A stretch of DNA of 64,000 nt from Candidatus Iainarchaeum sp. (GCA_018304425.1 JAGVWE010000004.1:62001-126000); one strand, 5' to 3'. Shown: positions 1 through 9,476, counted from the first letter of the stretch. Made by a program: numbers and translations. Notes: a model not told the origin generated them from the letters alone.

Positions 1-341
1 GCCGCGTGCAGCTTTCCCGCCATTTTCCCCAGCCGCTCACACCATCCCGTATTCTTTGCCGTCAACGCATCCTTCAACCGCGGCCCCTCCACGAACTCCA
101 TGAAGACGCGTTTGCCCTGCCGGTCCACCTTGAACACCAAGGGAGTGCGCACGCCGGCCAGCTTGGCGCGGTGGAGCAGAATGCATTCCTGTTTGGTGCG
201 CTCGCGCCTGATTTTTTCGTCCAATTCCTTGACGCGGTAGGTTTTCGGTTGGCGGTCTTTCACCAGGCAAGGCTGGCCGAGATACTCGTCCACGTACAAC
301 TGGGCTTCCGCTCCCTGCTTGAGCCACTTCACTTCCTGCAC
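1..341 (-). CDS. bud32: Bud32 protein kinase of KEOPS complex (3' end beyond window)
   Basis: The visible 113 codons carry the N-lobe of a Bud32-type atypical kinase: KQGAEAQLY near residue 8 (the GAEA glycine motif), CLVKDR with the likely ATP-binding lysine, then YRVKELDEKIRRERT, the LD..I...RT signature of this family. After it come LAGVRTP and FMEFVEG before the catalytic loop, which falls outside the window. Bud32 works with Kae1 in making t6A on tRNA position 37. The start is taken as GTG at 341 because it puts GAEA at the usual distance; GTG at 332 is also possible. The gene overlaps the end of the upstream lipoprotein gene by 13 bases in another frame. Kae1 is encoded separately in this window. 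Confidence 0.85.
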   Translation of the reverse strand, partial: MQEVKWLKQGAEAQLYVDEYLGQPCLVKDRQPKTYRVKELDEKIRRERTKQECILLHRAKLAGVRTPLVFKVDRQGKRVFMEFVEGPRLKDALTAKNTGWCERLGKMAGKLHA

Positions 342-883
342 CTTGACTCCAGTTGCTTGGCGGCCGCCGTGTTGGTTATCGCCAGGTAGGCAACATAGCG
401 GTCAAAGTCCGGGCCGGCCACGCCCGCAAATCTGTCCATGAAATTCGCAAAGTCTTTTTCCAGGATTTTTTTCTTTTCAAGGGCAAGCCGCGCACGGGTC
501 GCCGCTTCCTCGAATGCGGCCCTCGCCTTTCCCGCCGCGCCATCCTTCGAGCAGTCCGGCGCGATGATTCCCACCACCTTCAAGTGCTCGCGGCCCTCAA
601 ACATCTTCTTCAAGGCCGCGGCCACGTCCAACTCGATGTCCGCCGCTTTCTCCAATGCCCGGCCCTCCGCGGAGCCACTGGCGCCAGCGGCCTCCTTGAC
701 CGCCTTCATCTCGGACTCGAAGCCCAGCACGTCCACGGGATGCGCTGGCATGAAGGCATCCGCTCCCAATCCATACTTGGCCAGTACCGCCTGGTAACCG
801 GCCAACGCCTTGGCCTCGCCGCCCGGCACCACGCAACCCAGGGCCAGCAAGGACACGGCCAGCAGCAAAACAATGGTTTTCAT
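329..883 (-). CDS. Predicted secreted lipoprotein, alpha-helical
   Basis: A protein of about 184 residues that starts MKTIVLLLAVSLLALGC, a hydrophobic signal sequence ending in a lipobox-like LALGC, so it is probably exported and lipid-anchored through that Cys. The rest is alanine, lysine and glutamate rich with probable helices and a second Cys pair (PDCS and SRCR). I recognise no family. GTG at 892 is in frame, but ATG at 883 gives a normal signal peptide. A TATA-like CGTTTAAAGG lies near 910-919, at the end of valS, so it may have its own promoter. Its 3' end overlaps bud32, which suggests co-transcription. Confidence 0.7.
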   Translation of the reverse strand: MKTIVLLLAVSLLALGCVVPGGEAKALAGYQAVLAKYGLGADAFMPAHPVDVLGFESEMKAVKEAAGASGSAEGRALEKAADIELDVAAALKKMFEGREHLKVVGIIAPDCSKDGAAGKARAAFEEAATRARLALEKKKILEKDFANFMDRFAGVAGPDFDRYVAYLAITNTAAAKQLESRCRK

Positions 884-913
884 GGTTTTCACCCATTAAG
901 GGTTTACCTTCCT

Positions 914-3349
914 TTAAACGTTTACGCCTATGGCCAGGCCATCCGCCACCTGGAGGGGCTCGGCCGGCTTCTCGAATGCAAGTTCCTTGGCGCGCGCCGC
1001 CGCCTGGATGTCCCGTGCCAGGGGCTCCAGCAGCCTCCGTTCCCTGGCGTCAATCGAGAGCCGCTTGACTTCCGCGCCCAGGGAAAGGCTCTTCGAGGAC
1101 TTGAACTGCCTGACCGCTGCCACCACCAGCACGGCCAGGTCCCCGGCCTGCACGGCTTTTTCGTCGGCAAACTCCTGGAACGGTTCCGGCCACGCGCTGA
1201 CATGGATGCTCTCCGCCTTTTCCTTGCCAGCGAAGTACAGGGAATAAATCTCTTCCGTGACGTGGGGCAGGAGCGGGGCAAACAACTTGAGAATAGTCAG
1301 CAACGCCGTGTACAGCGTCCACCGCGCCGACTGCACGTCTTCAGCCGGGTACGCCTGCGCGTTGTACAACCTGTCCTTCACCATCTCCAGGTAGTTGTCG
1401 CAGAACTCCTTCCAAAAAAAGTGGTCCGCCGCCATCTTGGGCTTGTGGAACTCATAGGCTTCAAAGCCCCGGGTCGCGGCCTCCACGGCCTGGTTCAGTT
1501 TTCCCATCAGCCAGGCGTCCAGGGGCGCGAGTTTCTCCGGCTTCCCGCCCTCCAATTTATCCAGGTGGGTCAAACAAAACTTGGCCGCATTCCACAGCTT
1601 GGTCACGAGCTTCTGCCCGGTCACCAGGTCCTTTTCCTGGTAGGGAAGGTCCTCTCCCAGGGAACAACTGGCCGCCCAATACCGGAGGGCATCCGCGCCA
1701 AACCGTTCCACGACCACGTTGGGCTCGACGACGTTCCCCTTGCTCTTGCTCATCTTCTCCCCGTAGGGGTCGGTGACGTAGCCATTGATCATGACGTCCT
1801 TCCACGGCAGTTTTCCTTCATGCAGGAGGCTTTTCACCACGGTGTTGAACAACCAAAAGGTGATGATGTCGTGGCCGTTCGCGCGCAGGGACATCGGGAA
1901 CATCCGGCCAAAGAACTTCTCGTCTTCCCTCCACTTCAACGCAATCTGGGGCGTCAAACTGCTCGTTGCCCACGTGTCCATGACGTCTTTTTCCCCCACG
2001 AACTCCGTGCCCCTGCATTTCCCGCACCTTTGGCCGGCCTTTGGCTGGCTCGCCGTCGGGTCCACGGGCAACTCCGTTTCGTCCGCAAAAACGGCTTCCC
2101 CACACTTCGCGCAATACCAAATCGGGAAGGGAACCCCGAAGAACCGCTGCCGCGACACGCACCAGTCCCACTTCAAGCCCTTCACCCAATTGTCGTACCT
2201 CACCTTCATGTGCGCCGGGTGCCAATTCAGCTTCGCGCCCGCCTCCAGAAACTTCTCCTTCAAGTCCAGGTACCGGATGAACCACTGTTTGGTCGCCACG
2301 TACTCGACCTCGGTCTCGCACCGCTCGTGCACGTTCACCGCGTGCTTGATGGGCTGCTGTTTCTTCAACGCCCCGATGGCCTTCAAATCCTCCAACACCG
2401 CTTGCCGTGCCTCCTTGCTCGTCATGCCCTTATACTTCCCTGCCCGCTCGTTGTAGCGGCCGCTCACGTCCATGACCAGCACGGGCTTGACATCCGGGTG
2501 CTTGGTCAGCCAGTCAATGCAGTCCGTTCCCCCATAACTGCAATAATAGACCGCGCCCGTCCCGTATTCGGGCAGGGTTTCCTCGTCGCCTTTCACGGGC
2601 ACCCACCGGTCAATCAACGGGATTTTGACTTTCTTTCCAATCAAGTGCTTGTAGCGCTGGTCCTCGGGGTTGACCGAGAACCCCACGCAGGCCGGCAAAA
2701 CCTCTGGCCGCGTGGTCGCGAACTGGAGCTTCTCCCCGTTCTCGGCCTCGACTTCAATATAGTTGAGGAACGACTCCAGTTCCTTGTCCTTCATCTCCAC
2801 CTGCGCAATCACGGTCTGGCACTGCGGGCAGATGACAAGGGGAGCTTCCTTTCGTTCCAGCCTTCCTTTCTTGTGGAGGTCAAGCAGGCTCCGTTGACTG
2901 GTCTTCATGCTCCAGTCGTCGATCGTCCGGTACTGCAGGTTCCAGTCGCAGCTGATGCCGATGCCTTGCCAGGACTGCTTCAACTGCTTCTCGGCTTCCA
3001 CGGTTTCCCGCAGGCACAATTTCACGAAGTCGGGGCGCGGCATCCGGCTGCCCTTGACCCCGCACTTTTTCTCGACGAACCTTTCAGTGGCCAAGCCGTT
3101 GTCGTCGAAGCCGAAGGGATAGAATGGGTGCTCGCCTTTCATGCGGTGAAAGCGCATGATGAAGTCGGCCTGCGAGTAGGCCATGGCGTGGCCCATGTGC
3201 ATTTTTCCCGAAACAGTCGGGGGCGGCGTGTCACAGCTGTAAACCGGTTGCTTGGTTTTCGCATCAAACCGGTAAACGCCGAGGTCTTCCCAGGCCTTCT
3301 GCCATTTCGCTTCCGCGTCCTTGAACGAGTAGTTCTTCGGAAGTTCCAT
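914..3349 (-). CDS. valS: Valyl-tRNA synthetase
   Basis: About 811 residues of a class I aminoacyl-tRNA synthetase that charges tRNA-Val. The N-terminus has the HIGH-type motif inside TPPPTVSGKMHMGHA, followed by FYPFGFDDNGLATER, which is typical of archaeal ValRS. An editing (CP1) domain follows with TTRPEVLPACVG. Zinc-ribbon-like Cys pairs are present (CPQC and CAKC / CGKC). The KMSKS loop is EKMSKSKGNVVEP, followed by an anticodon-binding helical domain. The length suits the compact archaeal form. ATG 3349 is preferred over TTG 3352. A TATA-like element (minus CATTTAAAGC, 3401-3410) implies a leader of about 27 bases. Confidence 0.95.
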   Translation of the reverse strand: MELPKNYSFKDAEAKWQKAWEDLGVYRFDAKTKQPVYSCDTPPPTVSGKMHMGHAMAYSQADFIMRFHRMKGEHPFYPFGFDDNGLATERFVEKKCGVKGSRMPRPDFVKLCLRETVEAEKQLKQSWQGIGISCDWNLQYRTIDDWSMKTSQRSLLDLHKKGRLERKEAPLVICPQCQTVIAQVEMKDKELESFLNYIEVEAENGEKLQFATTRPEVLPACVGFSVNPEDQRYKHLIGKKVKIPLIDRWVPVKGDEETLPEYGTGAVYYCSYGGTDCIDWLTKHPDVKPVLVMDVSGRYNERAGKYKGMTSKEARQAVLEDLKAIGALKKQQPIKHAVNVHERCETEVEYVATKQWFIRYLDLKEKFLEAGAKLNWHPAHMKVRYDNWVKGLKWDWCVSRQRFFGVPFPIWYCAKCGEAVFADETELPVDPTASQPKAGQRCGKCRGTEFVGEKDVMDTWATSSLTPQIALKWREDEKFFGRMFPMSLRANGHDIITFWLFNTVVKSLLHEGKLPWKDVMINGYVTDPYGEKMSKSKGNVVEPNVVVERFGADALRYWAASCSLGEDLPYQEKDLVTGQKLVTKLWNAAKFCLTHLDKLEGGKPEKLAPLDAWLMGKLNQAVEAATRGFEAYEFHKPKMAADHFFWKEFCDNYLEMVKDRLYNAQAYPAEDVQSARWTLYTALLTILKLFAPLLPHVTEEIYSLYFAGKEKAESIHVSAWPEPFQEFADEKAVQAGDLAVLVVAAVRQFKSSKSLSLGAEVKRLSIDARERRLLEPLARDIQAAARAKELAFEKPAEPLQVADGLAIGVNV

Positions 3350-3400
3350 CAAAATCCCCGCCGCCTTTGCCGGCTAATTAAGTCCATTAAACAGAATAAG

Positions 3401-3410
3401 GCTTTAAATG
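3401..3410 (-). promoter_or_regulatory. TATA box for valS
   Basis: Minus-strand CATTTAAAGC, about 55 bases before the valS ATG. It would give a short 5' leader of about 27 bases. Confidence 0.45.
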
Positions 3411-3657
3411 AGTGGCCAGCCCCCGTGGGGGCGATTCTCACACCTGACCCATTCTAGGCCCCGACCAATTTATATTCCGGCAAGCTTCACGGTTCTCCGG
3501 CCCAACCGCCACAGCCGGTTGACGTCTGTGGACTAGTCCCGTCTTCGACGGGACGAGGCCTTCCGAAGGCCCCATAGGGCTATAGGCACTCCAGGCGTTT
3601 TCCCTTATAAAAGCCCTTGGAATTCGCTTGCCGAACTTCGATTCCCTTCGGGGAAAG
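3411..3657. other. Intergenic region between divergent valS and secreted-protein gene
   Basis: No convincing ORF lies here. It holds a GC hairpin (GCCCCCGTGGGGGC near 3420), a double hairpin at 3536-3571, a TATA-like TTATAAAAG near 3605 that could drive an untranslated plus-strand RNA, and a small stem with a TTCG loop (TTCCCTTCGGGGAA near 3641-3654). I found no tRNA or known ncRNA. Confidence 0.5.
3536..3571 (+). repeat. Double hairpin element (copy 1)
   Basis: The first stem is GTCCCGTC / GACGGGAC (8 bp) with loop TTC. Then GA, then a second stem GGCCTTC / GAAGGCC. The same plan of a 3-base-loop hairpin, then GAGGCC, then a second hairpin occurs at 11132-11173. The function is unknown. Confidence 0.5.
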
Positions 3658-3667
3658 CTATAAATAG
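3658..3667 (+). promoter_or_regulatory. TATA box for secreted protein gene
   Basis: CTATAAATAG is centred about 26 bases before ATG 3689. A leaderless or near-leaderless transcript is expected. Confidence 0.6.
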
Positions 3668-3688
3668 GGCCTACGCGTATTAGATGCC

Positions 3689-4918
3689 ATGACCCGCCAA
3701 ACGCTGGTTGTGCTGTTCCTGGCCTTGCTGCTTGCCTCGGCGGTTTCCGTGTACGCCGCGGAAGCCGACCCACCCGCCCAGCCGGCCGCGCCACTGACGA
3801 TGGGCACTGCCTTTTCGAATGCCCCCCCACTCGCCGAAGGAACGTACAAGGTCAAAACGAATGCAAAGAGCGATTGGGGGGAAGTCTGGCACTACCTGAA
3901 GTTTGACGGCCGCCCAGGATATCTCTTGAACGTGGATGTCACCGCCCAGTTCCCGGATAAATGCAGTGCTGCGTATTTGTGCGAGACAGACCATTACTTA
4001 TACTTGTATAACGCGGACCAGGAACACGTAAGCTCACTGGCTGATTCAGCAGCGTTCAAAGTCGGCAAACCGTTCCCAACGCTAAACGGCTGGTACTTCT
4101 TCTCAGCCGAGCAAGCAGGCTCCTATTATTTGGTGCTCAAAACAAGGCATTATTATGGCCCCCCCTCTAAGTCGACGGACAAAGACGCCGAATTCGAGGC
4201 AGATTTGGCTATCACTTGGCAGCTTGGTGGTGATGCAGGGTCAACCACCGATGCACCGACCGGGTTCACACAGGCCCTGCCCCTCACACCAGGAACCCAT
4301 AAAGCCTACCTTCTCATGGGCAGGCACGGTGTCGATAAGATAGACACTTATTCCATTGACCTGAAGAAATTCGAGAAGCTGTCCATCCGCATCGTCCCCG
4401 ACGAGAAGTATAAGGGCAGCTTTGGCGTGTCCTTCTACAACAGCGACCGCCAAAAGTTCGCGTTCGGGCACGCGACAGCCGCCAATGCGGGCGCCATCGT
4501 GAACGCCTCTTTGGCCGCCGCCCCCGTGGGCCAGACCGTTTACTTCCAAATCCTGAATGCGGATCCAATAGATAATCTTCTGGGTGGCACGCCGGGCGGC
4601 CCTTATTCCATTGAGGTCAAGGTCGAACCCGCCGAGTCCTGCACTTCCGAGGAAAACAGTATGCGAGGGTCTTGTACGGGGCAATGGGAGGCCTGCATCG
4701 AAGGAAAATGCGTGTCGAACAGCTACTACTATGATTACGTCAAGAAAAAGGCGCCCGTCGTCCAGAAGACCCCTAACCTACCTACGACGCCTAAAACGCC
4801 TTCGCCTTCCACACCCAAGCAGTCGCCGCCTGCTGTCCCTGCACAGGGCGATGCAATGTCCGCCTTCTTCGAGGCGCTCTACCGGTTCTTGAGCGGCTGG
4901 TTCGGCGGCAAGGGTTGA
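3689..4918 (+). CDS. Secreted protein with PPC-like beta domains and C-terminal anchor
   Basis: A 409-residue protein with a clear signal peptide (MTRQTLVVLFLALLLASA, cleavage near AEA). Two beta-rich segments follow. Each runs from a LAEGTYKVK- or LTPGTHKAYL-type opening, through D.Y.I-type strands, to a YFFSAEQAGSYYLVLK ending, which resembles bacterial pre-peptidase C-terminal (PPC) domains. A Cys-rich knot (ESCTSEENSMRGSCTG ... CIEGKC) lies near residues 310-335. A Pro/Thr/Ser/Lys-rich stalk then leads to a short hydrophobic helix (FFEALYRFLSGWFG) that could anchor it to the membrane or S-layer. It is probably a cell-surface protein. The role is unknown and the PPC likeness is an inference from pattern. 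Confidence 0.65.
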   Translation: MTRQTLVVLFLALLLASAVSVYAAEADPPAQPAAPLTMGTAFSNAPPLAEGTYKVKTNAKSDWGEVWHYLKFDGRPGYLLNVDVTAQFPDKCSAAYLCETDHYLYLYNADQEHVSSLADSAAFKVGKPFPTLNGWYFFSAEQAGSYYLVLKTRHYYGPPSKSTDKDAEFEADLAITWQLGGDAGSTTDAPTGFTQALPLTPGTHKAYLLMGRHGVDKIDTYSIDLKKFEKLSIRIVPDEKYKGSFGVSFYNSDRQKFAFGHATAANAGAIVNASLAAAPVGQTVYFQILNADPIDNLLGGTPGGPYSIEVKVEPAESCTSEENSMRGSCTGQWEACIEGKCVSNSYYYDYVKKKAPVVQKTPNLPTTPKTPSPSTPKQSPPAVPAQGDAMSAFFEALYRFLSGWFGGKG

Positions 4919-4971
4919 CGCGTTCGGTCTTAACCTGAATCCTTAAATTCTGGTTCCGCTCCTATTGGAGT

Positions 4972-6405
4972 ATGCAGCCTCGCCTTCGGTTGCCCCGCCG
5001 CCCCTGGCAGCGAACCCGACCAAAAAAGAAGTGGACAAGGGAAATCGTTTTGGTTAGGCAACGCCGGGCGGCCCGAGAAAAAGTCCTATCCGCGGTTGAG
5101 TCTCCTATGGCTCCCAGCCCTGCGAGGCTACGCGCTTTCCCAGAGGAGCGGAGGGGCCCGCACTTGGCCACCAAAACAATGGTTCACCGCTCGCTTTGGG
5201 CGGGAGTCAAGGCAGTACGAGCTGGGGGTCTGGTTGACCGCTTATCCGCTCGCTACAAGTTTTGGAGGGAAAGGTTAGGCGAGCAAACTTTTAGGAACAC
5301 CTTGACCGCCCGGAAATCAAGGAAAAAAATTTTTGCCGAGTCTATCCGGCTTCGGGACGCCCTCGCAGCCCTCGGCATCGCTCGTCGCCTCGAAGGAAAC
5401 GCGCTCACGAGACTCTCCCCTTCGCGGAAAAAAGCAATCATTGCCGCCGTTGACGTGCTGGGCTCAGTCAAGGCAGCGGCGGCCCTTTTCGGGTTGCCCG
5501 CTGCCGATGTTTCCCTTGTCTTGGGAGAAGCCGGAAAGAGCGTTGCAGCGCATCCTTTGACTCCCAAGCAACGGGAGACGCTTGCGCAACTGCAGGCCTT
5601 GGAAAGAAAGGCTCGCTTGGAAGGCATGTCCCCTGAGCAGGTTCGAGCGGGGCGGAAAGCCATCGAAGCGGCCCGCGGTTTCGACCACGTTCAATGGCTC
5701 ATGCGCGTGCACGGGCAACAGCAGGGCCTCGATTTTTTGGACTATGCAAACCTTCCGAGGCCCATTCAAAGGCGTAGGGCACCCAACGCTCTTTCGGCCG
5801 AGGAACGGGCCCAAATAGTTGTCAACAGCAAGAGGTCGCTGGAAAGCGCCGTTCGAAGCGTGCTTGGACGCAGCAAGGCCTACGCGAGCATGACGCCCGG
5901 GGAGGTCGCGGGGTGGGTGGCTTGGCTGCAGCCAAGAGTTGCTGAGGATCTGGGGTTTTCAGATGAAGCCAGGCTTCGGAAGGAGCCCGGGACCCAGGTT
6001 TATGCCAGCGCCCGAAGGCGGCTCAAAAGACAACTACGTTCTGAAAAACCGAAGAAGAGGAAACGCAAGCTGAGGGCAGGGGAGGTACCCAGAGGGAAAC
6101 GAGGCACCTTGACGACTTTGGACGCTCCGATGGGCGAGGATGCGCCGAGCAGAAAGGATGTGCTTCCGGCAAGACCCGAGGTAGACGTGACTGATGCACA
6201 CATTCATGCATTCATTGAAAAAATTGCCCCGCTTGCCAAGCTGGATGAAAGAGACCGGGTCATCTTGTTAGGCGAATTAACTGGCAAGCCCCGTTCCATA
6301 ACGGCGGCTAGCATGGGGATAACTTCGGTAGGTATCGCTGCCAGACTCAGAAGGATTCGAGGCAGATTATCCAGGGCCCAAAATGAAATCCGGGAACTCT
6401 TGTAG
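4972..6405 (+). CDS. Helix-turn-helix-rich DNA-binding protein with sigma-4-like C-terminus
   Basis: A 477-residue, very basic protein. It contains several helix-turn-helix-like segments, for example KKAIIAAVDVLGSVKAAAAL then FGLPAADVSLVLGEAG (about residues 160-190). A C-terminal region LDERDRVILLGELTGKP then SITAASMGITSVGIAARLRR resembles the region-4 HTH of sigma factors or other end-to-end HTH proteins. A Lys/Arg patch (EKPKKRKRKLR) precedes it. Composition and architecture recall the two HTH proteins at 53784-55381, though I see no shared long motif. The start at ATG 4972 lies about 27 bases after a TATA-like CCTTAAATTC, so the transcript would be leaderless. It may be a transcription regulator or nucleoid protein; its function is not known. 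Confidence 0.6.
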   Translation: MQPRLRLPRRPWQRTRPKKKWTREIVLVRQRRAAREKVLSAVESPMAPSPARLRAFPEERRGPHLATKTMVHRSLWAGVKAVRAGGLVDRLSARYKFWRERLGEQTFRNTLTARKSRKKIFAESIRLRDALAALGIARRLEGNALTRLSPSRKKAIIAAVDVLGSVKAAAALFGLPAADVSLVLGEAGKSVAAHPLTPKQRETLAQLQALERKARLEGMSPEQVRAGRKAIEAARGFDHVQWLMRVHGQQQGLDFLDYANLPRPIQRRRAPNALSAEERAQIVVNSKRSLESAVRSVLGRSKAYASMTPGEVAGWVAWLQPRVAEDLGFSDEARLRKEPGTQVYASARRRLKRQLRSEKPKKRKRKLRAGEVPRGKRGTLTTLDAPMGEDAPSRKDVLPARPEVDVTDAHIHAFIEKIAPLAKLDERDRVILLGELTGKPRSITAASMGITSVGIAARLRRIRGRLSRAQNEIRELL

Positions 6406-6410
6406 GGAAC

Positions 6411-7562
6411 TCATCCCCCGAACTTGCGCTTGAACTTTCCGAGCAGGCTGTCGTCCCGCAAATTCTTTCCATCGAGTTCGGCCAGCCTCTCCAGGAGTTC
6501 GCGTTCTTCTTTGCCGAGCTTTTCGGGCACCTTGACGAACACCTTCACGTACTCGTCTCCGAAGCGGTTCGAGTCCAGTTCCTTGACTCCCTTGCCCTTC
6601 AACCGGAACACGGTGCCGGTCTGCGTTCCGGGAGGCACCTTCAACCGGGCCCTGCCCTCCAAAGTAGGCACCTCGATTTCCGCGCCCAGCGCGGCCTCCG
6701 CGAAACCCAGGGGCACCTTGCAGTAAACGTCGGCTCCATCCCTTCTGAACACGTCATGGGGTTCGACGAACAACACGACGAACAAGTCGCCGGGCCTGCC
6801 GCCTCGCTCACCCGCGTTTCCCTCGCTGGTCAACCGCAAATGGTTTCCCGTCCACACCCCGGGAGGAACCTTGACCTGGATTTTGCGCACGGCATTGACC
6901 TTGCCGTGGCCCCGGCATTTGAGGCAAACATCTCTGGCCACCGAGCCCTTGCCCTGGCAGGCATGGCAGGGGCTGGTCGTGGAAAACAGGCCGAAAGCCG
7001 TTCGTTGCACGTGCTGGACCATGCCGCTGCCCCGGCACTTGCCGCAGGCCGTTCGCTCCCCGCCCTTGCTGCCGCTGCCCCCGCAGGCCTCACAGGCTTC
7101 ATGCCGTTCGACCTCGATTTCCTTCGTCGCCCCGAACGCGGCTTCCTCGAAGGAGAGGCTCACCTCGACCTTGATGGGGTCGCCTTGCACGGGTCCCCTG
7201 GGCCGTCTCCGGCCGCCGCCAAAGGCTTCGCCGAATAGGTCACCAAAGCCAAAGCCGCCGAGGTTGCCGAACAACGAGTCAAAGTCGAAGTCCGCTCCCT
7301 GGAAGCCACCGAACCCGGCTCCGCCGAAGCCCGCGCCGCCCGGCCCGGCAAACCCGAACCGGTCGTAGTTGGCCTTCTTTTCCGCGTCGCTCAGCACGCT
7401 GTAGGCTTCGTTGGCTTCCTTGAATTTTTCTTCGGCGTGGGGTTCCTTGCTCACGTCGGGATGGAATTTCTTGGCCAACCGCTTGTAGGCTTCCTTGAGT
7501 TCTGCCGCGGACGCGTTCTTGTTGACGCCGAGCACGTCGTAGTAGTCGCGTTTTTCGGCCAT
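6411..7562 (-). CDS. dnaJ: Chaperone DnaJ (Hsp40)
   Basis: A 383-residue type I J-protein, the co-chaperone that stimulates DnaK ATPase and delivers substrates. It has a J domain at the N-terminus with the KFHPD catalytic loop, then a Gly/Phe-rich linker (about residues 75-120). Four zinc-finger repeats follow (CEACGGSG, CGKCRGSG, CHACQGKG, CLKCRGHG), then the two beta-sandwich substrate domains. It lies 17 bases downstream of dnaK in the grpE-dnaK-dnaJ operon. This system is of bacterial type and is found in only part of the Archaea. Confidence 0.97.
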   Translation of the reverse strand: MAEKRDYYDVLGVNKNASAAELKEAYKRLAKKFHPDVSKEPHAEEKFKEANEAYSVLSDAEKKANYDRFGFAGPGGAGFGGAGFGGFQGADFDFDSLFGNLGGFGFGDLFGEAFGGGRRRPRGPVQGDPIKVEVSLSFEEAAFGATKEIEVERHEACEACGGSGSKGGERTACGKCRGSGMVQHVQRTAFGLFSTTSPCHACQGKGSVARDVCLKCRGHGKVNAVRKIQVKVPPGVWTGNHLRLTSEGNAGERGGRPGDLFVVLFVEPHDVFRRDGADVYCKVPLGFAEAALGAEIEVPTLEGRARLKVPPGTQTGTVFRLKGKGVKELDSNRFGDEYVKVFVKVPEKLGKEERELLERLAELDGKNLRDDSLLGKFKRKFGG

Positions 7563-7579
7563 CCGCTTTCAACCTTCCG

Positions 7580-9460
7580 CTACTTTTTGTCGTCGACCTT
7601 GTAGTCGGCGTCCACGACCTTGTCCCCGTCGCCGGGCTTTTCGCCGGCGCCCTGGCTTCCGGGCTGTTCCCCACCAGGGGTTTGGCCCCCTTGCGGGGAC
7701 GTTCCGCCGTGCTTCTGGTACAATTCCACGGAGGCTTCCTGCATGGCCTTGTTGACTTCGTCGAGCTTGGCCTTGATTTTGGCCGCGTCCCGCGGCTTTG
7801 CTTCGAGGAGTTTCTTCAACTCCTCGACGCCGGCCTTGATGTGGTCGACCTTGTCTTGGGCGACCTTGCCTTCCAGGTCCTTCAACAGCTTGTCCGCGCC
7901 ATAGGCCGTCGCGTCCGCCTGGTTCAGGGTCTCGGCTTCCGCCATCCGCTTCCGGTCCTGTTCTGCGAACTCCTCGGCTTCCTTCTGCATGCGCTTGACT
8001 TCGTCTTCGTTGAGCTTCTGCGAGGCCACAATGGTTATCTTCTGTTCCCTGCCTGTGCCCAGGTCCTTTGCGGACGCGTTGACGATGCCATTGGCATCAA
8101 TGTCAAACGTTACCTCCACCTGTGGCACGCCCCTCGGCGCGGGAGGAATGCCCACCAACTGGAAGCGGCCCAGCGTCTTGTTGTCGGCCGCCATCGGCCT
8201 TTCGCCTTGCAGCACGTGGATGTCCACTGCGTTCTGGTTGTCGGTTGCCGTCGTGAACACCTGGCTCTTCCGCGTTGGAATCGTGGTGTTCCGCTCGATG
8301 AGCCGGGTCATCACCCCGCCCAGGGTCTCGAGGCCCAGGCTCAACGGCGTAACATCCAGTAACAGGATGTCCTTGACTTCGCCGGACAGCACCGCGCCCT
8401 GGATGGCCGCGCCAACCGCCACGCACTCCATGGGGTCAATGCCCCGTTCAACTTTCGTGCCCAGCACCTTTTCGACGAACCGCTGCATGACCGGCATCCG
8501 GGTGGGCCCGCCCACCAGAATGACTTTCTGGATGTCCGAGGGCGTGAGCTTGGCGTCGGCCAGCGCCTGCATCAGGGGCTTCTCGCAGCGCTTGATGATG
8601 GGGTCCACGATTTCCTCGAGCTTGGCGCGGTTCAGTTTCATGGCCAGGTGTTTGGGCCCCGTGGCATCGGCCGTGATGTACGGCAGGTTGAGGTCGGTTT
8701 CAATCGCGGTGGACAACTCGATTTTGGCCTTTTCCGCGGCTTCCCGCAGCCGCTGCATGGCCACCGAGTCCCTGGACAAGTCCGTTCCCGTGGTCCGCTT
8801 GAATTCCTTGACGAGGTAATCGATCAGGGCCTTGTCCATGTCGGTGCCGCCCAGCTGGGTGTCGCCCGAGGTGGACTTGACTTCGAAGACGCCGGTGCCG
8901 AACTCCATGAGCGTAACGTCCAGGGTTCCGCCGCCGAAGTCGAACACGAGAATCTTCTGGTCGGCTCCCTTCTTGTCCAAGCCATAGGCCAGCGAGGCCG
9001 CCGTGGGCTCGTTGATGATTCGCACCACATCCAGGCCCGCGATTTTTCCCGCGTCCTTGGTTGCCTGCCGCTGGTTGTCGTCAAAGTAGGCCGGCACGGT
9101 GACGACCGCCTTCTCGACTTTTTCGCCCAAAAACTCTTCGGCGTCCTTCTTTATCTTCTGCAGGATGAAGGCCGAAATCTGCTGGGGCGTGTAGTCCTTG
9201 CCGGACACGCCGTACTTGTAATCGGTGCCCATCTTGCGTTTGGCTGCCATGATCGTTCCTTCCGGGTTGCTGACGGCTTGCCTCCGCGCCGGCTCTCCCA
9301 CCAGCACCTGCCCGTCCTTGGTGAACGCGACCACGGAGGGAAAGGCCTTGCCATAGAGCGTCATGCCTTCGGCTGAAGGGATTATCTTGGGCTTGCCGCC
9401 TTCCATGACGGCTGCCGCCGAGTTGCTGGTTCCCAAGTCGATGCCGATGATTTTCGCCAT
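7580..9460 (-). CDS. dnaK: Chaperone DnaK (Hsp70)
   Basis: A 626-residue Hsp70. The ATPase domain starts [17 protein letters not shown], the phosphate-1 loop. [15 protein letters not shown] is the phosphate-2 loop and [13 protein letters not shown] the adenosine motif. The substrate-binding beta domain ([14 protein letters not shown]) and a helical lid follow. The tail is Gly/Gln/Pro rich and ends [11 protein letters not shown], similar to bacterial DnaK ends. A good Shine-Dalgarno (AGGAGG) lies 7-8 bases before ATG 9460. It sits 16 bases after grpE. Confidence 0.98.
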   Translation of the reverse strand: MAKIIGIDLGTSNSAAAVMEGGKPKIIPSAEGMTLYGKAFPSVVAFTKDGQVLVGEPARRQAVSNPEGTIMAAKRKMGTDYKYGVSGKDYTPQQISAFILQKIKKDAEEFLGEKVEKAVVTVPAYFDDNQRQATKDAGKIAGLDVVRIINEPTAASLAYGLDKKGADQKILVFDFGGGTLDVTLMEFGTGVFEVKSTSGDTQLGGTDMDKALIDYLVKEFKRTTGTDLSRDSVAMQRLREAAEKAKIELSTAIETDLNLPYITADATGPKHLAMKLNRAKLEEIVDPIIKRCEKPLMQALADAKLTPSDIQKVILVGGPTRMPVMQRFVEKVLGTKVERGIDPMECVAVGAAIQGAVLSGEVKDILLLDVTPLSLGLETLGGVMTRLIERNTTIPTRKSQVFTTATDNQNAVDIHVLQGERPMAADNKTLGRFQLVGIPPAPRGVPQVEVTFDIDANGIVNASAKDLGTGREQKITIVASQKLNEDEVKRMQKEAEEFAEQDRKRMAEAETLNQADATAYGADKLLKDLEGKVAQDKVDHIKAGVEELKKLLEAKPRDAAKIKAKLDEVNKAMQEASVELYQKHGGTSPQGGQTPGGEQPGSQGAGEKPGDGDKVVDADYKVDDKK

Positions 9461-9476
9461 GCCATTCCTCCTATAG

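Noticed and set aside
353-3457. Long plus-strand ORF opposite valS
   Set aside because: It is an antisense shadow in a GC-rich coding region. valS on the other strand has full family motifs.
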